Assembly: GCA_002440235.1 (NCBI GenBank)
Contig: DJRZ01000006.1
Coordinates: 69,872-77,038, forward strand
DNA from: Alphaproteobacteria bacterium UBA6347
GTDB lineage: Bacteria > Pseudomonadota > Alphaproteobacteria > CAAGCB01 > CAG-977
Direction: 5' to 3'
Length of the DNA: 7,167 nucleotides
Position 1 is the first letter of the stretch; each line of letters opens with the position of its first letter. A program made the position numbers and the translations under genes. The notes under the pieces were generated by a model. It was not told the DNA's origin. It did not search any database and saw only the letters and a program-made list of their open reading frames with translations. This document shows, piece by piece, positions 1 through 5,452 of this stretch.

Positions 1-382
1 TTATGTACCCGCCTATTCTTGCCGCTTTGGCGTTTCGTTTCATCGCCTTTTGGTTTTCCTGTGCGGCGATTATTGCCTGCTGATTGTCGAAACGGGCGTA
101 TTCCTGCTCGATGGACAACGCTTCCAGCGATTGGGACAGGCTTTCCGCGACCGACCCCGACATTTTCACGCCGGAATGCGCCGCCGCCGCGGAATATCCT
201 CCGGCAACCTGCCGCTTTTGGTCTTCGTAATTCGCGTCCGTGATGGCTTGCTGGATTTCCAACACTCTTTGTTCGCGGGCGTATTTTTTTGCTTCTTCCT
301 TGTACGCCTTGTATTGGGATTCCCCCGCGTAAATGGACGAAGCCGCGCTCAACACTCCGCCGGCAATCAATAATGCACCCAT
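1..382 (-). CDS. Putative internal virion / ejection protein (T7 gp14-like), 5' part only
   Basis: The first 127 codons of a gene that runs off the left edge; no in-frame stop is seen. It begins MGALLIAGGVLSAASSIYAG, a Gly/Ala-rich hydrophobic stretch (2-19) that could enter a membrane, then becomes a long polar helix with many Glu, Lys and Gln (21-60). S70GVKMSGSVAESLSQ matches the 'SGV-x-x-x-GS' turn that I know from gp14-like internal virion proteins and related podovirus structural proteins, followed by another Gln/Ala-rich helix (88-120). In T7, gp14 is stored in the inner core and ejected into the cell envelope to help form the DNA channel; that role here is inferred from similarity of layout and position after the nozzle. 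GAGG at 389-392, overlapping the nozzle stop, lies six bases from the ATG. The family call is moderate because only the N-terminus is visible. Confidence 0.68.
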   Translation of the reverse strand, partial: MGALLIAGGVLSAASSIYAGESQYKAYKEEAKKYAREQRVLEIQQAITDANYEDQKRQVAGGYSAAAAHSGVKMSGSVAESLSQSLEALSIEQEYARFDNQQAIIAAQENQKAMKRNAKAARIGGYI

Positions 383-390
383 GGCTTACC

Positions 391-2652
391 TCACTTGTCA
401 ACTTCATTGACGATAGGCGCGATTGCCAGCACGTTCATCGGCAGCGGCTCTTGCTGCTCGACGGTAACATTCGCGTCCCACGTCCAGCCTTGATTGTATT
501 TGATGTTCGGAACAATCCCCGTGAACAGCGGCTGGGGCAATCCCATGGGAACGGTCTGATCGCGGTATCTTACGGTTTGCAGATTGTCAAGCGTTCCGCC
601 CACACGACAGCCGGATGTCCGCCATACCCGCAACGCCAGTTCGTTAATCCGCTTACGTTTCCCGACCGCCGTTCCGTTCTGCGCCCCGACGTCCAGCGGC
701 ATGGTCGTCATGTACGACCGGTACGGCAATCCGCACACAACATAGAACGCGTCGCGCTCCATTGTGATTTTGCCGTCGGCGACCGTTCTTTTCGTCTGAA
801 CCGCGCCGTCCGCCAAAATCTGAACTTCCTTTCCCTCCAAATGCTCAAAACCCGCCAGCGTTTGAACGGATACGCCCCAGCATCCGCCGATTGCTTCCGC
901 CGCCGTGCTGTCTTTTTCGGGTTTTGCCGTCGCCGTCTTTGCGTTTTGAACCGCCGTAATGACGTATTCGGAAACGACGTTGAACAAATCATCGACAATG
1001 CGGACGCGGCGCATGATTTTTGCTTCGCTGAAAATATCCGCGCTTGCCGTCAGCGTTACCGTTTTTCCGTCCGGATTGTTGGCAATTTCCAGTTTGTTGC
1101 CCTCTGTTTCTTCAAACGCGCTGTAATGCAGTCCGTCGCGGACATACCAGCATTCGGATTGATTTTCCGGCGTAATCGGATTTTGAACCCTCTCGATGTG
1201 TCTGACATACGTTCCGTTTATCAGCCGCTTGACGATAAAATAAACCTCGTCGTATTCGCCGTTCATTGACGGGATTGTTTCGATGCTTTCGACTTCACCG
1301 TCAAAATCCGCCAAAGCCCACGCTTGAACCTGCTGTTCCGTTTCAACCGTCAGCATGGCGACTTTGCCGTCGCGGCGCAGGCAATAAATGACGGAATCGG
1401 GGGCTTTTTGGTAAGCCACCGCTTTAATCGGACTTTCCAGCAGATGTTCCGAAAACAGCGACACGTCAACAGCTTTATAGGTGTCCAGCGTATAATCATA
1501 CGAAAACTGACGGACTTTCTTTCCCGTTCGCTGAACAAAATAAACCAGCGACCCCAAGGCGGGCGGCTGTATCGGTTCGCTGCCCCAGTTCGTTTTGGCG
1601 TTGGCTGAAACGCTTGTCGGCGTAATGCCGGAATCCCCGCCGCGAACAATAAATTCGCAGCCGTATGTTCCGACCAGCAAATTGTTCGACCCGATAACCC
1701 ATTGAATAGCCGACCCGTCGCCCGCGGCGCTTGCCGCCAGCTCAATGTTGATAGCCCCGTCCGCTTCGTTGTTCACGGCGGGTCTGAAATCTTCGTAAGC
1801 ATAGGGGCGCGACCCGTACACGTTTCTGGGGTTCGTCGTCGTTCTGGCGTAGTACAGCCGCCCCTCAAACACGGCGACGCAGGACGGGTATCCGACCTTT
1901 TCGCTCCATGCGCCCTCCGACCATACTTTTGTCGCTTCCGCCGCGGACAGCTTCCACAAAACTTTTGCCGATACGGTGCGGGCGTTCGTAAATCCCGTGA
2001 TTTTGAAACGCCCGTAATCCTGTTCTTCGCCGACCGTCGTTTTCGCGCCCAGCTTCCAAATCGACCCGACGTGTTTTGCCGTGAAAACGTCGGCGCTTGC
2101 CGTTACGGTAATATCTCCCTCGACGGCGGACGCTTTCAGCGTCGTGTCTGTTGTGTTCTCGTCCAAAAACGGCGTGCATTTGAATTCGATTTCACGCAAC
2201 TCCCAGCTGTTCGACGCTTTCCGTATCAATTCCAGCGGCTTGTTTTTGTGCGTTTCGTCGTCCAAATAAACGATTTTCAAGACATCGTCCAGCTGAACAT
2301 ATTGAATGGTGGACAGCTGAGCGGCATTGAACGGATTTCCGATTTCATACGGTTCGCCCTGTTCGTTGACGACATACGAACCGTCGCGGAAAAATCGGAA
2401 ATATCCCGCGCCGCATTCGATGATATAGCTGTCGTTCGCCGAAAAAACGAATTTCAGCAGCCGCGCTTTGCCTTTGGCATTGTTGATGTACTCCGTTCCC
2501 GCCAAACGGCTGACAACGCCATACGGGCGCACCCAGCAATTACGGCACTTGTCCAAACAGGACGCGTAAGCTTCAATGTCGGAACGTCCGAACATCAGCG
2601 GGGATATTTCGCCGCGGGCGAATGTGGGATAAAGCGGTGCGACTCTTGCCAT
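391..2652 (-). CDS. Tail nozzle / tail tubular protein B (T7 gp12 type)
   Basis: A 753-residue protein, close to the family's usual length, expected to form the lower part of the short tail tube below gp11-like rings. The N-terminus (T10FARGEISPLMFGRSDIEAY, then V41RPYGVVSRLAGTEYI) is the strongest mark: nozzle-type proteins start with 'F-x-x-GE-x-SP-x-x-x-GR-x-D-x-x-x-Y' followed by 'P-x-G-x-x-x-R-x-GT'. Further marks are W249SEKVGYPSCVAVFEGRLYYA (the 'W-x-x-x-x-GYP-x-x-x-x-F-x-x-RL' segment), a beta-rich centre (300-480) and L604EGKEVQILADG near the C-terminus. Residues 181-265 and 532-612 look like two copies of one beta domain. The start is residue 31 of a longer open frame reaching 2742. 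MARV is preferred because GGAGG (2661-2665) lies eight bases before it and the longer version would overlap the previous gene by about 90 bases. An unusual Cys32-Cys36-Cys39 cluster is present. Confidence 0.9.
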   Translation of the reverse strand: MARVAPLYPTFARGEISPLMFGRSDIEAYASCLDKCRNCWVRPYGVVSRLAGTEYINNAKGKARLLKFVFSANDSYIIECGAGYFRFFRDGSYVVNEQGEPYEIGNPFNAAQLSTIQYVQLDDVLKIVYLDDETHKNKPLELIRKASNSWELREIEFKCTPFLDENTTDTTLKASAVEGDITVTASADVFTAKHVGSIWKLGAKTTVGEEQDYGRFKITGFTNARTVSAKVLWKLSAAEATKVWSEGAWSEKVGYPSCVAVFEGRLYYARTTTNPRNVYGSRPYAYEDFRPAVNNEADGAINIELAASAAGDGSAIQWVIGSNNLLVGTYGCEFIVRGGDSGITPTSVSANAKTNWGSEPIQPPALGSLVYFVQRTGKKVRQFSYDYTLDTYKAVDVSLFSEHLLESPIKAVAYQKAPDSVIYCLRRDGKVAMLTVETEQQVQAWALADFDGEVESIETIPSMNGEYDEVYFIVKRLINGTYVRHIERVQNPITPENQSECWYVRDGLHYSAFEETEGNKLEIANNPDGKTVTLTASADIFSEAKIMRRVRIVDDLFNVVSEYVITAVQNAKTATAKPEKDSTAAEAIGGCWGVSVQTLAGFEHLEGKEVQILADGAVQTKRTVADGKITMERDAFYVVCGLPYRSYMTTMPLDVGAQNGTAVGKRKRINELALRVWRTSGCRVGGTLDNLQTVRYRDQTVPMGLPQPLFTGIVPNIKYNQGWTWDANVTVEQQEPLPMNVLAIAPIVNEVDK

Positions 2653-2653
2653 A

Positions 2654-3223
2654 TCAGTATCCTCCGTGAATAATCGCGTCCACCCATTCGCCGTCTTGCA
2701 CTTGCGGGGCGGAACGGTTCTGCGCGTTGATGGATTTTGCAATCGGCAGCATTTCGGCTTTGTAATACTGGATCAGCTCGTTTTGCTTTGAACTGCTGTT
2801 GGTCAAATCATACGCCACATCGGCAGCCAAGCGGACGGCGAACGCGTCCACGAACGACGGGGAATAAAGCGCGTCGTTCTTTTCGACATAGGTGTACAAA
2901 ATGCCGAAAGTATCCGTATTCGCCAAAATCAAATTGCCCTCGCGCCGCCATTGCGCGTCTTGCGGCATTATCTCGAAAATGCGGACGCATTCCGACGGCA
3001 GGGCAAAATAATTCCCGTTGCCCCACGCGGGCGCTTCCTCAACCTTGTTTAAAAGCTTCCGTTTCAAGGCGAACACCCACGGCGCTTCTTCCAAAATGGA
3101 GCGCAAACTGTCGTCGTACACATTGGAAACAGCCCGCGCTTCCTGCGTCGAATCCTCCAAATTCGTGATTTTGTTTGCGCCGATATAGGACAATGCGCGG
3201 TTGACTATGCTCACTTGGCTCAT
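2654..3223 (-). CDS. Tail tubular protein A / gatekeeper (T7 gp11 type)
   Basis: A 189-residue protein, about the normal size for the family that forms the ring directly below the portal and closes the head after packaging. Seen: N8RALSYIGANKITNLEDSTQEA, equivalent to the 'ALxxLGxxxIxSLDExS' start of gp11-like proteins; Y36DDSLRSILEEAPWVFALKRKLL, where the P-W-x-F-A-x-K-R core is the most recognisable family mark; Y72FALPSECVRIFEI, the usual 'Y-x-L-P-x-D-C-L-R' position; and F124VDAFAVRLAADVAYDLTNS, the long helix near the C-terminus. It ends GEWVDAIIHGGY. AAAGGA at 3231-3236 lies seven bases before the ATG. The stop TGA is one base from the nozzle ATG, so the two tail proteins are coupled. 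No gene for a decoration or head-tail joining protein lies between this and the coat gene. Confidence 0.9.
   Translation of the reverse strand: MSQVSIVNRALSYIGANKITNLEDSTQEARAVSNVYDDSLRSILEEAPWVFALKRKLLNKVEEAPAWGNGNYFALPSECVRIFEIMPQDAQWRREGNLILANTDTFGILYTYVEKNDALYSPSFVDAFAVRLAADVAYDLTNSSSKQNELIQYYKAEMLPIAKSINAQNRSAPQVQDGEWVDAIIHGGY
2661..2665 (-). promoter_or_regulatory. Ribosome binding site that fixes the nozzle start
   Basis: Minus-strand GGAGG lies eight bases before the ATG at 2652 and inside the last codons of the tail tube gene. No comparable site precedes the upstream in-frame ATG at 2742, so the shorter 753-residue product is preferred over the 783-residue one. Confidence 0.8.
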
Positions 3224-3253
3224 GTCGAAATCCTTTAAACAGGGTTGAAGCAG

Positions 3254-3279
3254 GGAACGGGAGCGAATGCCCCCGTTCC
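3254..3279 (-). promoter_or_regulatory. Strong hairpin just after the capsid stop codon
   Basis: An 8-bp perfect stem, GGAACGGG pairing with CCCGTTCC, plus one mismatch and two more G-C pairs around a 4-base loop, starts seven bases after the capsid TGA. There is no T-tract on the minus strand, so a standard intrinsic terminator is not supported. On the plus strand only TTTAT follows. It is best read as a processing or 3'-end stabilising structure that could let capsid mRNA outlast the downstream tail mRNA. That role is inferred from position. Confidence 0.5.
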
Positions 3280-3286
3280 TTTATCG

Positions 3287-4210
3287 TCAGACGACGACGG
3301 TTTCGTCGCCCAGCACTTTGACGACTTTCTTTTCTTCCAAACGACCGGCGCCGCCGGAGATTTCATAGTAAATCTGTTTGGAATAAGATTTGTCGGCGCG
3401 TTCTTCCATACGGACGAACAGCTCTTCCAACATGCCAAAGCACACGCCTGTTTTGTGATAGGCATAATAGGACGCGATATTTTCGGTTTTCGTCACAATC
3501 CCGTCGGGCAGGAACACGAATTTAAATCCGTAGAACGAACCCAAATCGCCGCTTACCAACGCCTTGACGTTGTTGTAATCGGAACTGGTGACCTGCGTGT
3601 TGCCCAACAGCTGTTCTTTCGCCGTCGCGCTGGCGACAAACCAGCGTTCGGACAGGGGAACGCCCGACGCGTCCAAAATCTTGCCTGCATGGCGGATTTT
3701 GGCGACGGTCAGTCCGGTTTTCGATTTCGTGCTGCCCGATTCCGTTGTCGTGGTGGCGCCGTCGTAATCGGCGGCAATCGTCTGCGCCGTCGGGAACGTG
3801 ACGGCAGTCGCTCCGGTTTCGCCGCGGTTTGCCGTACCGCCCAAAGCGGCGTAAATGATTTCGTCGATTTTAATGCCGACGGACGACTGAATGCCGTAAG
3901 AAGCCGCGCTCATCGGGTCGGCTAATTCCTGCAACATCAGGGAACGGTCGAAAATGCGCGCGTCTTGATATGTTTTCATATCAATTCGCGTGCGCGACAA
4001 ATTCGGGTCGTTCTGCGGCGTCGCCCCGTTCGGGGTCGTCTTTTCCGTCATCGACCACGAACCGATCTGGTCTTGGAAGAAATTTTTGCCGGCAATGCCC
4101 GTCTTGTTATAGACGGTATTGAACAGCATGGAACGTTCTTGACGCGCCAGCGGCAGAATTACTTGCGAATACTGCTGCACCCGCACGTCCAACTGTGTGT
4201 TGTCAGCCAT
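3287..4210 (-). CDS. Major capsid (coat) protein, HK97-type fold
   Basis: A 307-residue protein beginning MADNTQLDV. It should form the icosahedral shell. Family-like features: an N-terminal arm with Q12QYSQVILPLARQERSML; an aromatic/acidic segment F44FQDQIGSW; D84ARIFDRS then L96ADPMS, resembling the strictly placed 'D-x-R' and 'D-P' positions of coat proteins in podoviruses; I115DEIIYAALGGTA in the spine-helix position; L167TVAKIRHAGKILDASGVP; R189WFVASATAKEQLLG, then V207TSSDYNNVKALVSGDLGSFYGFKFVFLP. These fit the coat family of BPP-1-like phages, whose fold is reported to be a rearranged HK97 topology; whether that holds here is untested. An in-frame ATG exists six codons upstream (4228), but the AAAGGA site lies between the two and points to 4210. 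The stop is TGA at 3287-3289. The gene is bracketed by the only two non-coding gaps of the window, both with hairpins. Confidence 0.92.
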   Translation of the reverse strand: MADNTQLDVRVQQYSQVILPLARQERSMLFNTVYNKTGIAGKNFFQDQIGSWSMTEKTTPNGATPQNDPNLSRTRIDMKTYQDARIFDRSLMLQELADPMSAASYGIQSSVGIKIDEIIYAALGGTANRGETGATAVTFPTAQTIAADYDGATTTTESGSTKSKTGLTVAKIRHAGKILDASGVPLSERWFVASATAKEQLLGNTQVTSSDYNNVKALVSGDLGSFYGFKFVFLPDGIVTKTENIASYYAYHKTGVCFGMLEELFVRMEERADKSYSKQIYYEISGGAGRLEEKKVVKVLGDETVVV

Positions 4211-4215
4211 AACTG

Positions 4216-4232
4216 ATTTTCCTTTCATAAAA
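4216..4232 (-). repeat. 17-base translation-start box, copy before the capsid gene
   Basis: The plus-strand string ATTTTCCTTTCATAAAA occurs here and again at 5193-5209. On the minus strand it carries AAAGGA, the ribosome binding site of the capsid gene, nine or ten bases before the ATG at 4210, plus an ATG at 4228 that opens an in-frame six-codon extension. Its first bases are part of the terminator U-tract. Confidence 0.75.
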
Positions 4233-4253
4233 AAAGCCGCTCAAACAAGCGGC
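4229..4253 (-). terminator. Terminator-like hairpin directly before the capsid ribosome binding site
   Basis: On the minus strand a perfect 6-bp stem GCCGCT / AGCGGC (4248-4253 with 4236-4241) encloses a 6-base loop and is followed at once by seven T residues (4235-4229). This is the form of an intrinsic terminator reading leftward. The plus-strand reading has no T-tract, so orientation is clear. It is placed after the scaffold gene, and its U-tract touches the in-frame ATG at 4228, with the capsid ribosome binding site a few bases further. A stem of only 6 bp suggests partial rather than complete termination; it may act as an attenuator or protect an RNA end. Confidence 0.65.
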
Positions 4254-4276
4254 GTTAAAACGAAACAAAGCCTTAT

Positions 4277-4292
4277 CCGTTCAACCGAACGG
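4277..4292 (-). promoter_or_regulatory. Second leader hairpin before the capsid gene, with a competing partner
   Basis: On the minus strand CCGTTC-GGTT-GAACGG forms a perfect 6-bp stem with a 4-base loop, 23 bases upstream of the terminator-like hairpin. A second copy of the pairing element, CCGAAC on the minus strand (4307-4312), can pair instead with the overlapping GTTCGG at 4283-4288, giving a mutually exclusive stem with a longer loop. No T-tract follows, so it is not a terminator by itself. The function is unknown; an RNA switch or a protein-binding element is possible but only inferred. Confidence 0.4.
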
Positions 4293-4322
4293 GGGCAAAG
4301 CAAACAGTTCGGGGCAAAAAGC

Positions 4323-5189
4323 TTATCCTGCCATTTGCATCAAAGATTGAACATACTCCACACGCGCCTTTCTTTCGGCTTCGGTGACAAACGTCTGGTT
4401 ATGTTCTTTGCACCATACGGGGTTGTTGCGCTGGTTGCGTACACCCGCAAAGTATGCGTCGTTCGGGTCGGACAAAATGCGTTGCAGTTCTTGACCGGCT
4501 TCGGCGGGCGTGCGGGTAAAGCCCGACACCTGTCCCTCCAAACCGCCCAGAGAACCTTCGCCGATTTTTTCGCCGATGGACGACAGCAATCTGATAAATC
4601 GGGCGTCGTTTCCGATAACGCCCAAAAAATGTTCGTAATCCTCTTTCGTCGCAGACAGCTTTTTCAGCGTTTGATTTGCCGTCTGCATATTTTCGGCATA
4701 TTTCAAACCCCATTCTTTTTTCAGCTCCGCTTCCGCCGCGGATTTTTCCGCGTTCCGCTGCTGTTCGATTGTGTCGTTCAACTGCTGAAAATCGCCCAAA
4801 TGCGCATCCAGCAACTTTTGCGCCGTTTTCGGGGAAATATGGTTTTCGCGCATCAGCTTTTTAAAGCCGGACAAATCCGTCCCGTCGGGTGCGGTCAATT
4901 CGTATCCGTCGTCTTTGTCGGGAACGCCGAAAGCCTTGTCGTACATGCCCCACGCTTCCGCGTCCGTTTCGTCTTTCGGAATGGCGACGCGTCCCTGTCC
5001 CATCAGCGATTGCAGGGACAGATAGCTCTGCGCCAACTTGTTCGGGTCGCCGCCGAATTTGACGATTGACGGATTGTCGCGCAAGGACGCGTCCAGCATA
5101 TCGGTAAAGCCGGCAACCGCGGCGGAGGGCTGCGGCTGGGTTTGTGTTTCGGCGGCGGGATTGCCGGTCTGTTCAATGATTTCGGGCAT
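4323..5189 (-). CDS. Capsid assembly scaffold protein
   Basis: A 288-residue, highly charged, mostly helical protein placed directly before the coat gene, the classic position of a scaffold that is needed for procapsid assembly and then lost. Seen: a low-complexity N-terminus rich in Gln, Thr, Pro and Ala (about 8-24); then K44FGGDPNKLAQSYLSLQSLMG, a pattern very common in podovirus scaffold proteins (a 'K-x-LAxSYxxLE' style segment); a Pro-containing segment followed by A87FGVPDKDDGYEL, also typical; and a long predicted helix or coiled coil at about 120-180 with many Glu, Gln and Lys residues. The C-terminus (about 270-285) is basic and helical, which in other scaffolds is the coat-binding end; that role here is inferred. 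Start chosen because of AAAGGA seven bases upstream, located in the last codons of the preceding gene. The stop is TAA at 4323-4325. Confidence 0.82.
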   Translation of the reverse strand: MPEIIEQTGNPAAETQTQPQPSAAVAGFTDMLDASLRDNPSIVKFGGDPNKLAQSYLSLQSLMGQGRVAIPKDETDAEAWGMYDKAFGVPDKDDGYELTAPDGTDLSGFKKLMRENHISPKTAQKLLDAHLGDFQQLNDTIEQQRNAEKSAAEAELKKEWGLKYAENMQTANQTLKKLSATKEDYEHFLGVIGNDARFIRLLSSIGEKIGEGSLGGLEGQVSGFTRTPAEAGQELQRILSDPNDAYFAGVRNQRNNPVWCKEHNQTFVTEAERKARVEYVQSLMQMAG

Positions 5190-5452
5190 TACATTTTCCT
5201 TTCATAAAATTTAGCGATTTCTTCGGCGGGTACGTCGTCGCGCATAATGGATTTCAGCGTCAGGACAACGTCCCTTTTTCCGGCGGCGTAGGATATTTCC
5301 GCGGGATTTGAGGATAAAACGGGCGTGTTGTATCCGCAGTAATCGTCCATAAAGCGCATAAAATCGGGATATTTCGCCGCAATATCTTTCAATGCCAGTT
5401 TCAAATCCTCGATAAAAGCGGGATTACTAAGCGTCGCTTGCTTCCGTTTCAT
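5189..5452 (-). CDS. Small Bbp19-like phage protein
   Basis: An 87-residue protein with no signal peptide or membrane segment. The middle (F31MRFMDDYCGYNTPV, then Y56AAGKRDVVLTLKSIM) follows the pattern I associate with the Bbp19 family of phages related to Bordetella phage BPP-1: a helix ending in a Cys/Gly pair, a short linker, then an E/A-x-G-x-R helix reading roughly 'GxRxVxLxLxxxI'. The biochemical role is unknown to me. Position between portal and scaffold is the usual one for this family and suggests a head assembly or packaging accessory. The ATG lies within the portal gene, 26 bases overlapping, with a good AAGGAG site at 5459-5464 six bases upstream. The stop TAA shares one base with the scaffold ATG (TAATG), so the two are probably translationally coupled. 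The coding reality is secure; the family call is from memory. Confidence 0.72.
   Translation of the reverse strand: MKRKQATLSNPAFIEDLKLALKDIAAKYPDFMRFMDDYCGYNTPVLSSNPAEISYAAGKRDVVLTLKSIMRDDVPAEEIAKFYERKM
5193..5209 (-). repeat. 17-base translation-start box, copy before the scaffold gene
   Basis: Identical in all 17 bases to 4216-4232. Here it also encodes the end of the Bbp19-like protein (residues Tyr-Glu-Arg-Lys and part of the flanking codons) and supplies AAAGGA seven bases before the scaffold ATG at 5189. The identity over a stretch that is coding in one copy and non-coding in the other suggests either a duplication or selection on the RNA itself. Confidence 0.75.

Noticed and set aside
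792..800. TCGTCTGAA, resembling the core of a Neisseriaceae DNA uptake sequence
   Set aside because: Only one partial match in 7 kb, inside nozzle codons; real uptake sequences are repeated and complete. Not evidence for a Neisseriaceae host.
289..1269. Long plus-strand open frame (326 codons) opposite the nozzle gene
   Set aside because: It is antisense to a strongly supported nozzle gene, begins without a ribosome binding site and has an Arg/Phe/Val-rich composition typical of a reverse-frame shadow.
2533..2562. Radical SAM motif (CxxxCxxC) in the nozzle
   Set aside because: The surrounding protein is clearly a tail structural protein with no radical SAM barrel; the spacing alone is not enough.
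1702..2673. Plus-strand open frame of 323 codons
   Set aside because: Lies opposite the nozzle N-terminal half; composition is Arg and Phe heavy and no family is recognisable.
2653..2742. 30-residue N-terminal extension of the nozzle
   Set aside because: Overlaps tail tube coding sequence, lacks a ribosome site, and the family signature begins right after the internal MARV start.
3272..3284. Possible plus-strand terminator: 3254-3279 hairpin followed by TTTAT
   Set aside because: T-run of three is too short and no plus-strand gene ends there.
4255..4289. Possible promoter TTGAAC with TTTTAA 18 bases on, minus strand
   Set aside because: The -10 matches only three of six consensus bases and lies in a hairpin-rich leader; too weak to annotate.
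4197..5069. Plus-strand open frame of 290 codons
   Set aside because: Antisense to the scaffold gene and to the terminator-like leader; its start lies inside the capsid gene and its composition is that of a shadow frame.
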